DNA of 52,565 bases from Planctomycetota bacterium (GTDB taxonomy: Bacteria > Planctomycetota > UBA1135 > UBA2386): assembly GCA_016235155.1 (NCBI GenBank), contig JACRLW010000051.1, positions 1-52,565 of the forward strand, written 5' to 3'. The translations under genes were made by a program, and so were the position numbers. The notes under the pieces are model-generated. The model searched no databases, was not told the DNA's origin, and saw only the letters and a list, made by a program, of their open reading frames with translations. Of this stretch, positions 43,377-52,565 are shown piece by piece. Position 1 is the first letter of the stretch. Each line of letters starts with the position of its first letter.

Positions 43377-46229
43377 TCAGGTCCCGATCAGCACCCGCAC
43401 CGCGTTGCTGGTCGTCGCACCCAAGGAGTTCGCGGCGGCGTCGAGGACGAGGAACTGCTCGTGGAGGCGGACGCCGAGCAGGTTCGAGGCGGACGGGATC
43501 ACGAGGTTGCTCGTGACGGTGCCTGTGGCGTCGGTCGTGAAGCCGAGCACGACCTCGGTGCTGACGAGAAGGCTGCATGCGGGCGCGCCGAGTCCGGCGA
43601 GCGAGAACGGCAAGGCGCCGCCGAGCCAGTTCGTGTCGGAGATGCCGACGAACTGGAATGCGCTCGAGTTGGCCAACGCGCGCGTGAGTCGGTGCGGGAC
43701 CGTCGCGCCGAGGATCGGAGTGCCGGTCACGTCGAGCTGCGGCACCGCGAACGCGCCGGTGCCGGTGCAGAGCACGCGCACCGACGGCCGCGTGACGAGC
43801 GTCGACTGCGCCCAGCCGAAGCCTAGGCCCGAGCGATAGAACGCGACGCCCGGATCGCCGGTACTGAGGTTCGAGAGATAGGTCGTCTGCGCGCTGTGAT
43901 CGACGCCGATGTAGAACCAACCGCCGGGGATCGTGACCGGCGCGATGAAGGTTCCGGCGTGGAAGCCCGCGTTCGGACCGATCACTAGGTTGGTCGTGGC
44001 GAACGCCGTCGCCGCAGGCAGCGAGCCCGAGGCGCCGTAGATGCGCGCGGTCACGACGACCGGCCCGGCGATCGCCGACGACGAGAAGATCTCGAAGCCG
44101 GTCACCGTGAGCGCGGTCGGCGCGGTGAGGCGGTAGCCGTACTCGGAGTTGCGCAGCGCCGCGGCGAGCGTCCCGCCGTTCGGATTGATCGAAGCGCAGA
44201 CCGGCGGGAGCGTCGTGCTGCCGGGGCAGCCCGGACCGATCGCCGTCACGGCCGCGGCGACCGTTCCGAACGAGACGCAGAGGCCGAAGTCGGCGTCGAA
44301 CTGCGGCGTCTCGACGTGGCCGTCCTGGGCGACGAGCGTCGCGAGCACATCGACGGTCCACGCGCCGACCTCCGGCCCGGAGATCAGCACGCACTCGACG
44401 GTGTCGCGCGTGTCGGCCGTGCCGCCCGGTGTCGAGTAGTTGCCGGCCATCAGGCCTTGATTGCCCCAGTAGATCGCGCCGCTCGGCGACGTGACGCGCA
44501 GCGTGAGGTCGTTGATCGCGGCGAACGCCGCGGTTGGGATCGGCGCCGGATCCGAGAAGCACATCGCGACCTTCAACTCCGGATCGCCGGGTTGCACCGT
44601 CACGACGTAGGACGCGGACTGTCCCTGCGCGAGGATCGCGGTCTCGTCGACGACGAGCATGCGACTCCGGTTGCGCCACATGATCTCGAGGTCCGGGAAG
44701 CCCCAGCCCTGGTGCTCGCGCCGGTTGTCGGTCGCGGCCGCGGTGAACGAGTACTGCCGCGCATTGGCGTACATCAGCGCGCGATGCGTCGCGTTGTGCG
44801 CGCGGTTCTGGAACCGGGTTCCGCCGGGCACGCGCGGCGAGTTGTTGAACAGGAAGTCGGTGTACATCTGCATCGCGAGCGCGTTGTGGCCCGCGACGAT
44901 CGGCGTCGCGCCCGAGGTGCCGCCGAAGCTCGAATACGTGTTGCCGGCGGTGTAGCCGGCTGCGCCCGTGCGGTCGGAGCACAGGATCGCGTCGTAGTAC
45001 GCGCAGAGATTGGGCTTGATGCGTCCGTCGGCAGCCGGACCGATGCTCGCGCCGCCGGCGTCCCACGAGTCGTCGTAGCGGTTCGCATTGTCGCGGTGCT
45101 GGACCGCGCCGATCGACATGAGGTTCTTCGCCCAGGCCTGCGGTCGCGAGTTCTGGTTGCCGGTGTTGCTCTGGCTGTTGGTCCAGACGATGTCGTGATC
45201 GAAGAGGATGTCGTCGGTGTCGGCCGACACGCTCGTGTAGGCGGTGGTCTGCGTGTCGCCCCACGACGCGGTCGTGAACATCACGTCGTGGACGGTGACG
45301 AGCTGTTGGACCACCTGCCAGCGCGACCAGCCGGCCGTGACCGTCGAGTAGTTGGTGTAGAAGGGCCGCGCGCCCGGGGCCATGCCGCGCGCCTGCGGCG
45401 AACTCGTGCCGTTGCCGAAGACGATTCCCGACGTGCAATGCCCGTGATCCTGCGCCGATCCGTCGCTCTGCACGTTGGTCGCTTGGATCGTGAAGTCCTG
45501 GTGCGCGGCCTCGATCCCCTCGTAGACGTGGCCGTTGATGCCGCCGCCGGTGTAGCCGCCCTGGGCCTCGACGAAGTTGCCGCCGCCCTGGATCCGCGCG
45601 TTGTCCATGTCGGGTTCTTGTGGTGTCCAACGGTCGATCCACAACACCTCGTCGAAGCGCGCGGTCCGGACCAGTTGCGCGCCGTCGAGCTGGACTTCGA
45701 AGAGCAGGCTGCCGGGCTGCTCGTGCACGACGGCACCGCCGATTTCGCGGATGCGACGCCCCAACGCCGGCTTGTCGGTGTGCTTGTCCGCCACCACGAG
45801 GTTGAAACGCGTGGCGGGCAGCTTCGCCCCGGGCTCGAGCTTCGCGACGAGGGAGGGCTCGAGTCGATACGCGGGGTGGTAGGCGCCGACCCATCTCACC
45901 AGCGCGTCCTTGCGCAGCGCGTCGGCGGAAGCGCCCGGCATGCGGACCACGTAGGCGTGATCGGGCAGGTAGCCGACGCGCCGGCCGCCCGAAGCGTCGA
46001 TCGCCGCGCGGAAGGCGTCGGACGGCAGATCACGGCTCTGCACGATCCAGAGGTTCGTGTCCGTGCCGCCGGCGAGGAACGCCGGCACGGGCTTCTCGCC
46101 GGCGAGCGGATCGAAGCTCCCGCGAACGAGGTGGATCGACTTCGTGCCCCAGATGTCCTGGCAGGGAACGATCGGTGCGAGGAGGAGCAGGCCGGCGACG
46201 AGCCCGCGCGACGGAGAGATGGTGGCCAT
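43377..46229 (-). CDS. Secreted subtilisin-like (S8) serine peptidase with C-terminal exoprotein module
   Basis: The protein has 950 residues from the ATG at 46229, which gives a signal peptide (GLVAGLLLLAPIVPCQ). The propeptide-like region spans about 40-190. The peptidase domain shows the His block DHGHCTSGIVFG and the Ser block SFGGTSGATPIVAGH. The Asp block instead reads HVYEGIEAAHQDF, with Glu at the Asp position. A P-type beta domain follows (AAINDLTLRVTSPSG). After a GPGCPGS linker come two further beta modules, the last shared with other exoproteins here. Function is probably extracellular proteolysis, if Glu can replace Asp. Confidence 0.85.
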   Translation of the reverse strand: MATISPSRGLVAGLLLLAPIVPCQDIWGTKSIHLVRGSFDPLAGEKPVPAFLAGGTDTNLWIVQSRDLPSDAFRAAIDASGGRRVGYLPDHAYVVRMPGASADALRKDALVRWVGAYHPAYRLEPSLVAKLEPGAKLPATRFNLVVADKHTDKPALGRRIREIGGAVVHEQPGSLLFEVQLDGAQLVRTARFDEVLWIDRWTPQEPDMDNARIQGGGNFVEAQGGYTGGGINGHVYEGIEAAHQDFTIQATNVQSDGSAQDHGHCTSGIVFGNGTSSPQARGMAPGARPFYTNYSTVTAGWSRWQVVQQLVTVHDVMFTTASWGDTQTTAYTSVSADTDDILFDHDIVWTNSQSNTGNQNSRPQAWAKNLMSIGAVQHRDNANRYDDSWDAGGASIGPAADGRIKPNLCAYYDAILCSDRTGAAGYTAGNTYSSFGGTSGATPIVAGHNALAMQMYTDFLFNNSPRVPGGTRFQNRAHNATHRALMYANARQYSFTAAATDNRREHQGWGFPDLEIMWRNRSRMLVVDETAILAQGQSASYVVTVQPGDPELKVAMCFSDPAPIPTAAFAAINDLTLRVTSPSGAIYWGNQGLMAGNYSTPGGTADTRDTVECVLISGPEVGAWTVDVLATLVAQDGHVETPQFDADFGLCVSFGTVAAAVTAIGPGCPGSTTLPPVCASINPNGGTLAAALRNSEYGYRLTAPTALTVTGFEIFSSSAIAGPVVVTARIYGASGSLPAATAFATTNLVIGPNAGFHAGTFIAPVTIPGGWFYIGVDHSAQTTYLSNLSTGDPGVAFYRSGLGFGWAQSTLVTRPSVRVLCTGTGAFAVPQLDVTGTPILGATVPHRLTRALANSSAFQFVGISDTNWLGGALPFSLAGLGAPACSLLVSTEVVLGFTTDATGTVTSNLVIPSASNLLGVRLHEQFLVLDAAANSLGATTSNAVRVLIGT

Positions 46230-46390
46230 GGGTGAGCGGGACGGGTCGTCGAACTCTAGCCCCGGCAACGGGAGTGCGCGGTCGGCCGGAGACACACGAA
46301 GGGGCGGTCCGTACGCCCGAGCGCGAACGATCCGCGACGAGGACGACATCGGACCGTCCCAGATGCAGGCTGACCCGCTGCGACCGCGGG

Positions 46391-46398
46391 TACAGAAT
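46391..46398 (+). promoter_or_regulatory. Possible -10 element of the DUF1549 gene
   Basis: TACAGAAT lies 9 bases before the ATG, with a TGACCC about 17 bases upstream. If real, the mRNA would be nearly leaderless. The 177-base gap to the divergent protease holds no other clear signal. Confidence 0.25.
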
Positions 46399-46406
46399 GT
46401 CCCGCG

Positions 46407-49400
46407 ATGACGCGGCTGCTCTGCTCTCGCGCGCGCCGGTTCCTCGCCGCCGCGCTCGTCGCCGGATCCTGTGCCGGCGTCGCTGCTGCCCAGGAGCATT
46501 GGTCGTTCCAGCCGCCGCGCCGGACCGAGCCGCCGGCGTCGCCTGATGGTGCGCGGGTGGTCAACGCGATCGATGCGTTCGTCCACGCGCGGCTGGCCGC
46601 GACGGGCCGCGCTCGAGCGCCCGAGGCGGACAAGGCGACCCTGATCCGCCGCGTCACGCTCGACCTGTGGGGATTGCCGCCGTCGCCGGAGGAGGTGCGC
46701 GCATACCTCGCCGACGAACGTCCGGACGCGTGGCAGCGCGTCGTCGACCGTCTGTTCGCGTCACCCCGCCGCGCGGAGCACTTCGCGCGGCAATGGCTGG
46801 ACGTCGCACGCTACGGCGACACGCACGGGCTCCATCTCGACAACTACCGCGAGATCTGGCCCTACCGCGATTGGGTCATCCGCGCGTTCGACCGCGAACT
46901 GAGCTACGACCGCTTCATCGTCGAACAGCTCGCGGGCGATCTGCTCCCCGACGCGACGCTCGACCAGCGCATCGCGACGGGCTTCGTGCGCGCGCACGTG
47001 ACGACCAGCGAGGGCGGCTCCATCGACGAGGAGGTGTACGTCCGAAACGTCGTCGATCGCGTCAACACGTTCGGCACGGTCTTCCTCGGGCTCTCGGTCA
47101 ATTGCACGCAGTGCCACGACCACAAGTTCGATCCGCTGACGCAACGCGACTACTTCGGGCTGTTCGCGTACTTCAACAACGAGGACGGCCCGCCGCTCGA
47201 CGGCAATGCCAAGGCGCACGACCCGATCGTTCAGGTGCCGAGCGACGAACAGCGCGCGGACCTGGCGCGCGTCGATACCGAACGCGCGGCAGTCGAGCGG
47301 GAGATCGAAGCGGAGCTGGCGCGCTTCGAGTACGGCGAGCCGCCGTCGCCGGCCGCGATCGAGAGGCGCGACACGAGCTGGGTCGACGACGAACTGCCGG
47401 CCGCCGCGCACGACGCGCCCTTCACCTGGGTCGACGCACCGGTGCATTCCGGCCGCCGCGCGATGCGCCGCCGCGGCGACGGGCTCCACCAGCATTGGTT
47501 CACCGGCGCCCCGCGCCCACTCCGCGTCGGCGACGGCGACGAGTTGTTCGCGCACGTCTGGATCGACCCGACCGACCCGCCGCGGCAGGTGATGCTGCAG
47601 TGGCACGTCGACGGGTCGCAATGGGAGCACCGCGCGTATTGGGGCGAGAGCCTGATCGGATGGGGCGTGGAGGACACCGCGAGCCGCAGGCGCGTCGGGG
47701 CGTTGCCGCCGGCGGGACGTTGGGCGCGGCTTTCGGTCGGCGCGGCCGACATCGGACTCCCCGCGGGCTCGCTCGTGCACGGCATTGCCTTCACGCAACA
47801 CGGCGGCTCCGCGATCTGGGACGACGCCGGAATCTGCTCGGCGACGCCGCAGGACGCGCAGGACTTCGTCTGGGTCGACGACGAGTTGCCGAGCGGTGCG
47901 GTGCCGCGCGGAGACGGCGCGAGTTGGCAATGGACGGGAAGAGATGCCGGGCCTGCGCCATTCGCGGGCGGTCGCGCGCTCAGGCGCTCGATGGGGCCCG
48001 GGCTGAACCAGGACTTCTTTCAGGACGCATCACCGCCGCTCGAACTCGCGCGAGGGGATCGGCTCTTCGCCCACGTCAGGCTCGATCCGAACGATCCGCC
48101 GAAGAGCGTCCAACTCCAATTCAACGACGGCAGTTGGGATCACCGCGCGCGATGGGGCGTCGAAGCCCACGGTCCGGGGAGCAAGAATGGCGGGGATTTC
48201 CGCGCCGGTGAACTCCCGCGGACCGGCGAGTGGGTGCGGCTCGAGGTTGCGATCGAGGACGTCGGCCTCGCGCCGGGCGCGAAGCTGAACGGATTCGCGT
48301 TCACGCAGGTCGGCGGCACCGTGTCGTGGGACGCTGCGGGCGTGCGCGGCTTTGCGCTTCGCGACGACCGTGCGTCCATCTCGCACGAGGCATGGCTCGC
48401 GCGAGCGCAGAAGGACGAATCGCTGCCGAAGGCGGTGAAAGACGTGCTGGCCGTCGACCGCGCCGCTCGCGACGCCGCGCAATCGCGGCTCCTGCTCGAG
48501 CACTGGTTGCGCACGGTGCATCCGCCGTCGCGCGCGTTGGTCGCGGAGCGGTCCGCGCGGCTTGCCGCGCTGGACGCCGAGCGGAAGAAGATCGACGAAG
48601 CGATCCCGACCACGCTGGTGATGCGCGAACGCGTGGACCCGCGGAAGAGCTACGTGCTCCGGCGCGGCGAGTACGACAAGCGCGGCGTCGAAGTCGGGCG
48701 CCGGATCCCGGAGTGGTTCCCGCCGTTCCCGTCGGACGCGCCGAACGACCGACTGGGGCTCGCGCGCTGGTTGTTGATGCCGGAACACCCGCTCACAGCG
48801 CGTGTGGCGGTCAATCGCTTCTGGCAGCAGTTCTTCGGCGTCGGAATCGTGAAGACCGCGGAGGACTTCGGCACGAAGGGCGAGGCGCCGTCGGACCAGG
48901 CTCTGCTGGACTGGCTCGCGTGCGAGTTCGTCGCACAGGGCTGGGACGTGCGCTGGCTGGTGCGCACGATCGTGGAGTCGGCGACGTATCGGCAGGCGTC
49001 GAGCGCGCCGGCGGGCGATTGGCGCACCGATCCGGAGAACCGTCTGCTCGCGCGCGGGCCGCGTCACCGGCTCGATGCGGAGGTGCTGCGGGACCAGGCG
49101 CTCCTGCTCGGGGGTCTCCTCGTCGAACGTCGCTTCGGCGCACCCGTGAAGCCGCCGCAACCCGAAGGCCTGTGGGAAGCGGTGGGCTATGTCGGTTCGA
49201 ACACCGTCAACTTCACCGCGGATCGCGGCGTCGAGAAGGTGCACCGGCGCAGTCTCTACACCTTCTGGAAACGCACCGCGCCGCCGCCGCAGATGGTGAT
49301 CCTCGACGCCCCGAGCCGCGAGGAGTGCCGCGTGCGACGCGAACGGACCAACACGCCGCTCCAAGCGTTGCTGCTGATGAACGAGACGCAGTACGTGGAG

Positions 49401-49700
49401 TCGGCGCGCGGTTTCGCGCAGCGGCTGCTCGCGTTGCCCTGCGACGGCGACGCCGCCCGCGCGCGCGAGGCCTTGTTCACCGCGACTTCACGCGTCGCGG
49501 ATCCGCGCGACGTCGAGGCCTTGGTGACCTTGGTCGGCGCGAGCCGGTCCCGGTTCACCGCGGACCTGCGTGCCGCGCAGCAGTTGGTGACGATCGGCGA
49601 GTCCGTTCCCGACCCCGAACTCGACGTCGTCGAACTCGCCGCCTGGACCGTCGGCGCGAGCGTCGTGCTGAACCTCGACGAAACCCTGACCAAGAGCTGA
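46407..49700 (+). CDS. DUF1549/DUF1553 exported protein with heme-like CxxCH and two tandem beta modules
   Basis: The protein has 1097 residues with a signal peptide ([18 protein letters not shown]). DUF1549 (about 45-260) carries [42 protein letters not shown] and a single CTQCH near residue 232. A central insert (about 325-650) contains two copies of a module beginning WVDDELP. DUF1553 follows (about 745-1040), with [24 protein letters not shown]-like [10 protein letters not shown], and [15 protein letters not shown]. These proteins are planctomycetal hallmarks, thought to act outside the cytoplasm with DUF1501 partners; biochemical function is not established. Confidence 0.92.
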   Translation: MTRLLCSRARRFLAAALVAGSCAGVAAAQEHWSFQPPRRTEPPASPDGARVVNAIDAFVHARLAATGRARAPEADKATLIRRVTLDLWGLPPSPEEVRAYLADERPDAWQRVVDRLFASPRRAEHFARQWLDVARYGDTHGLHLDNYREIWPYRDWVIRAFDRELSYDRFIVEQLAGDLLPDATLDQRIATGFVRAHVTTSEGGSIDEEVYVRNVVDRVNTFGTVFLGLSVNCTQCHDHKFDPLTQRDYFGLFAYFNNEDGPPLDGNAKAHDPIVQVPSDEQRADLARVDTERAAVEREIEAELARFEYGEPPSPAAIERRDTSWVDDELPAAAHDAPFTWVDAPVHSGRRAMRRRGDGLHQHWFTGAPRPLRVGDGDELFAHVWIDPTDPPRQVMLQWHVDGSQWEHRAYWGESLIGWGVEDTASRRRVGALPPAGRWARLSVGAADIGLPAGSLVHGIAFTQHGGSAIWDDAGICSATPQDAQDFVWVDDELPSGAVPRGDGASWQWTGRDAGPAPFAGGRALRRSMGPGLNQDFFQDASPPLELARGDRLFAHVRLDPNDPPKSVQLQFNDGSWDHRARWGVEAHGPGSKNGGDFRAGELPRTGEWVRLEVAIEDVGLAPGAKLNGFAFTQVGGTVSWDAAGVRGFALRDDRASISHEAWLARAQKDESLPKAVKDVLAVDRAARDAAQSRLLLEHWLRTVHPPSRALVAERSARLAALDAERKKIDEAIPTTLVMRERVDPRKSYVLRRGEYDKRGVEVGRRIPEWFPPFPSDAPNDRLGLARWLLMPEHPLTARVAVNRFWQQFFGVGIVKTAEDFGTKGEAPSDQALLDWLACEFVAQGWDVRWLVRTIVESATYRQASSAPAGDWRTDPENRLLARGPRHRLDAEVLRDQALLLGGLLVERRFGAPVKPPQPEGLWEAVGYVGSNTVNFTADRGVEKVHRRSLYTFWKRTAPPPQMVILDAPSREECRVRRERTNTPLQALLLMNETQYVESARGFAQRLLALPCDGDAARAREALFTATSRVADPRDVEALVTLVGASRSRFTADLRAAQQLVTIGESVPDPELDVVELAAWTVGASVVLNLDETLTKS

Positions 49701-49710
49701 GAGACGCACG

Positions 49711-51144
49711 TTGGACGAGATCCGCGACGCACTGCTGCTCGAGACCCGCCGCAGCTTCTTCGGCAAGATGGCGCACGGCCTCGGCGCCGCCGCCCTCGGT
49801 GGATTGCTCGGCGATCCGGTCCGGTCACGCGGCCCGCACTTCGCGCCGCGAGCGAAGCGCGCGATCTGGTTGTTCATGTCGGGCGGTCCGTCGCAGATCG
49901 ACCTGTTCGACCACAAACCGAAGCTCGATCCGCTGTTCGACACCGACCTGCCGGACTCGATCCGCCGCGGCCAACGGCTGACGACGATGACCTCCGGCCA
50001 ATCGCGCTTCCCGCTCGCGCCGTCGAAGTTCCGGTTCACGAAGCACGACAACGGCGGCGACGGCGCTTGGGTGAGCGAACTCCTGCCGTGGACGTCGCGC
50101 GTCGTGAAGCACATGGCTTTCGTCCGCTCGATGTGGACCGAGGCGATCAATCACGACCCGGGGATCACCTACATCTGCACGGGTCGGCAATTGCCCGCCT
50201 GGCCGAGCCTCGGCGCGTGGCTGAGCTACGGCCTCGGCTCGATGAACGAGAACCTGCCGGCCTTCGTGGTGATGACGCCGTCGTGGACCGGTCGCAAGGA
50301 CGCCCAGGCGCTCTACAACCGCCTCTGGGGCTCCGGCATGCTGCCGAGCGAGCACCAGGGCGTCGCATTGCGGAAAGCCGGCGATCCGGTGCTCTTCCTG
50401 AGCGACCCGGCGGGCGTCGACCGTCCGACGCGCCGTGCGATGCTCGACACGCTCGGGGCGATGAACGAGCGCCGGCGCGAGCAGCTCGGCGATCCCGAGA
50501 TCGACGCGCGCATCGCGCAATACGAGATGGCGTTCCGCATGCAGAGCTCGGTGCCCGAGCTCGCCGACCTGTCCGGCGAACCCGAGGAGACGCTGAAGCT
50601 CTATGGACCCGAGGTCACGACCCCGGGCACGTTCGCGGCGAGTTGCCTGTTGGCGCGACGCATGATGGAACGCGGTGTGCGCTTCGTGCAGATCTTCCAC
50701 CGCGACTGGGACCAGCACTTCAAGATCGCGTCCGACCTTCCCAATCAGTGTCGGGACGTCGATCACGGCACCTTCGGCCTGATCGAGGACCTGCGCCGCC
50801 GTGGTCTGCTCGACGACACGCTCGTCGTCTGGTGCGGCGAGTTCGGGCGGACGGTGTACTGCCAGGGCGCGCTCACGCGCGAGGATTATGGGCGTGACCA
50901 TCATCCGCGCTGCTTCACGATGTGGGCGGCGGGCGGCGGCATCCGGCCCGGCGTCGTGTACGGCGAGACCGACGATTTCTCCTACAACGTCGTGCGCGAC
51001 CCGGTGCACATCCGCGACCTCAATGCCACGGTGTTGCACTGCCTCGGCATCGATCACGAGCGGTTGTCGGTGAAACACCAGGGTCTCGACGTCCGCCTGA
51101 CGAGCGTCGAACCGGCACGCGTCGTGACCGAGATCCTCGCGTGA
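49711..51144 (+). CDS. DUF1501 exported protein (sulfatase-fold)
   Basis: The protein has 477 residues from a TTG start, 10 bases after the DUF1549/1553 gene. The N-terminus has a Tat-like signal ([20 protein letters not shown]). [34 protein letters not shown]-like residues and [16 protein letters not shown] with [16 protein letters not shown] are DUF1501 hallmarks, related to the alkaline phosphatase/sulfatase fold. It is nearly always encoded beside DUF1549/1553, as here. Substrate is unknown. Confidence 0.9.
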   Translation: MDEIRDALLLETRRSFFGKMAHGLGAAALGGLLGDPVRSRGPHFAPRAKRAIWLFMSGGPSQIDLFDHKPKLDPLFDTDLPDSIRRGQRLTTMTSGQSRFPLAPSKFRFTKHDNGGDGAWVSELLPWTSRVVKHMAFVRSMWTEAINHDPGITYICTGRQLPAWPSLGAWLSYGLGSMNENLPAFVVMTPSWTGRKDAQALYNRLWGSGMLPSEHQGVALRKAGDPVLFLSDPAGVDRPTRRAMLDTLGAMNERRREQLGDPEIDARIAQYEMAFRMQSSVPELADLSGEPEETLKLYGPEVTTPGTFAASCLLARRMMERGVRFVQIFHRDWDQHFKIASDLPNQCRDVDHGTFGLIEDLRRRGLLDDTLVVWCGEFGRTVYCQGALTREDYGRDHHPRCFTMWAAGGGIRPGVVYGETDDFSYNVVRDPVHIRDLNATVLHCLGIDHERLSVKHQGLDVRLTSVEPARVVTEILA

Positions 51145-52565
51145 GCGAAGTCGCCTCGGCGCCGCCGGTCGTCGCACTGCCGCGCGACGACAAGTTCCGC
51201 CCGCGCGGCACGGTGAAGTGGTCGCGCATCGGTGCCTGGCGCGCCGCGGCCCTGATCGCCGTGCACCTCGCGGTGATCGCCCACGTCGCGCATTGGAAGA
51301 TCGCGGGCGAGACCGTCTCGCCGCTCGAGCCGTCGGAGGCGATGCAGACGCTCGAGCTCGGCTACGTCAACGCCGGCTTCCTCGTCCTCGTCGTGTCCAT
51401 CCTCACGACGGCCGTGCTCGGCCGCTTCTTCTGCGGTTGGGTGTGCCACTTCGTCGCCTACCAGGACCTCTGCGGGTGGATCCTCCGCAAGTTGGGTCTG
51501 AAGCCGAAGCCGGTGCGGTCGCGACTGCTGGTCTTCGTGCCCTTCATCGCGGCGTTCTACATGTTCCTCTGGCCGACGCTGTGGCGATGGTGGGAGGGAG
51601 CGCCGGGCCCGGAACTCGAATGGCGTCCGACGACCGAACGGTTCTGGGAGACCTTTCCCGGTTGGGGAATGGCGATCGTCACGATCCTTCTCGCGGGTTT
51701 TCTGATCGTCCATTGGCTCGGCGCGAAGGGTTTCTGCACCTATGGCTGCCCGTACGGCGCCCTGTTCGGTCTCGCCGACCGGCTGTCGCCGCTGCGCGTG
51801 AAGGTCACCGACGCCTGCGAGACTTGCGGGCACTGCACGACGGTCTGCAGCAGCAACGTGCGCGTGCACGAGGAAGTCGCGCGGTACCGGATGGTGGTCG
51901 ACCCGGGCTGCATGAAGACCCTGGACTGCGTGAACTCCTGCCCGAAGCAGGCTCTCCACCTGGGTTGGGCCTTCCGGCCGCTCCGTGCGGCGACGCGCAA
52001 GTGGCGCTCGCCCGGCGCGGACTTCTCGTGGGTGGAAGAGATTGCGATGTTCGCGGTCGGTTGGATCGGTTTCTTCGCGTTCCGCGGGCTCTACCGGCTC
52101 GTGCCGTTCCTGCTCGCGGTGACGCTCGGCGTGTTCTTCGCGATCGCGGTCGTCACCACCTGGCGCCTGCTCCGACGGCGCGACGTCCGGTTCCAGCACC
52201 ACCTGCTCCGGACGGACGGGCGCCTCACGAGGGCGGGGTGGTCGTCCATCGTGCTCATCGGTGCGTTTCTCGCGCTCACGGCCCATTCGGGCGTCGTTCG
52301 CTACGTGACGTGGTCAGGAACCTCGGCAGCCGAGCGAGCAATGCAGGCGCAGGACCCGGCCGAGGGCGAGTCGTACTTCACGGAGGCGGAGCGGCTGCTC
52401 GTCCGCGCGGAGTCGCTCGGCCTCGCGACGGATCCCGAAGTCATGTACACGCTTGCGTTGATCGCGTTCCGGCGCGGCCGCGCGGCCGACGCGGAGGCGC
52501 GGCTCCTCCGCACGACCGAGATCCTGCCATCGTTCGAGATCGCGTACAGCCCCCTCGCCGAACTC
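51141..52565 (+). CDS. NapH/CcoG-like 4Fe-4S membrane protein with TPR tail, partial at right edge
   Basis: At least 475 residues from a GTG that overlaps the DUF1501 stop as GTGA; the 3' end is outside the window. Membrane helices carry the paired Cys motifs [18 protein letters not shown] and [12 protein letters not shown], as in NapH, NosR and CcoG. A soluble ferredoxin region has [11 protein letters not shown] and [11 protein letters not shown]. Two more helices follow, then a TPR-like repeat (from [12 protein letters not shown]). It should pass electrons from quinol or a cytoplasmic donor across the membrane. Translational coupling to DUF1501 suggests a shared process. Confidence 0.85.
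   Translation, partial: MSEVASAPPVVALPRDDKFRPRGTVKWSRIGAWRAAALIAVHLAVIAHVAHWKIAGETVSPLEPSEAMQTLELGYVNAGFLVLVVSILTTAVLGRFFCGWVCHFVAYQDLCGWILRKLGLKPKPVRSRLLVFVPFIAAFYMFLWPTLWRWWEGAPGPELEWRPTTERFWETFPGWGMAIVTILLAGFLIVHWLGAKGFCTYGCPYGALFGLADRLSPLRVKVTDACETCGHCTTVCSSNVRVHEEVARYRMVVDPGCMKTLDCVNSCPKQALHLGWAFRPLRAATRKWRSPGADFSWVEEIAMFAVGWIGFFAFRGLYRLVPFLLAVTLGVFFAIAVVTTWRLLRRRDVRFQHHLLRTDGRLTRAGWSSIVLIGAFLALTAHSGVVRYVTWSGTSAAERAMQAQDPAEGESYFTEAERLLVRAESLGLATDPEVMYTLALIAFRRGRAADAEARLLRTTEILPSFEIAYSPLAEL

Noticed and set aside
43690-46229. SGAT in the S8 protease as an ApbE flavinylation site
   Set aside because: It is the serine-protease GTSGATP block and not an FMN-binding domain.

Overview
The window is about 70 percent G+C and packed with genes that often overlap by four bases (ATGA, GTGA or TTGA). 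Several families point to the Planctomycetota: a DUF1549/DUF1553 protein followed by a DUF1501 protein, a Tat-exported Gfo/Idh/MocA oxidoreductase, a formylglycine-generating-enzyme-like (SUMF1) protein beside a seven-heme cytochrome c, a VHEWGTF-type exoprotein, FG-GAP and PKD exoproteins, and a large BNR/YVTN propeller protein. The assignment is an inference from gene content and composition; no rRNA is present. The only RNA gene seen is one tRNA-Arg(UCG).

Positions 1-8232 (minus strand) hold a tightly overlapping operon for catabolism of trans-4-hydroxy-L-proline. In transcription order it has an XRE-cupin regulator, a 4-hydroxyproline 2-epimerase, a three-part D-hydroxyproline dehydrogenase (FAD oxidase-like subunit, 2Fe-2S subunit, FAD/NAD subunit with BFD-type Fe-S tail), a DapA-family pyrroline-4-hydroxy-2-carboxylate deaminase and an alpha-ketoglutarate semialdehyde dehydrogenase. 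Together these would convert hydroxyproline to 2-oxoglutarate. The last enzyme is broken by an internal deletion with frame change. Two odd genes follow: an SGNH-like membrane protein without the catalytic serine, and a possible caspase-fold protein that runs off the left edge.

Positions 8300-18500 hold secreted proteins (one an HEVTH zincin candidate), a hybrid sensor kinase, the tRNA and several damaged genes: an endonuclease/phosphatase with an amber stop, a methyltransferase with a deletion, and an AAA/DUF4143 ATPase remnant. Positions 18500-25950 hold two GNAT acetyltransferases, a membrane protein, and a redox cluster (SUMF1 protein, seven-heme cytochrome, small membrane protein) divergent from a lipoprotein ApbE and a Tat-exported oxidoreductase.

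Positions 25950-37133 hold a GDSL hydrolase, an AlkD-like protein, PKD and FG-GAP exoproteins, an EamA transporter, a DUF1624-type acyltransferase and the BNR propeller protein. Positions 37200-43340 form an envelope-lipid region: three ArnT/GT39-type glycosyltransferases, a PAP2 phosphatase and a dual-specificity-type phosphatase. Positions 43377-52565 hold a subtilisin-like exoprotease and a DUF1549/1553 - DUF1501 - NapH/CcoG-like Fe-S membrane protein operon cut by the right edge.

The density of broken genes is the main caution. At least five reading frames are interrupted between 1 and 17,058, so either this stretch is decaying or the assembly has errors.
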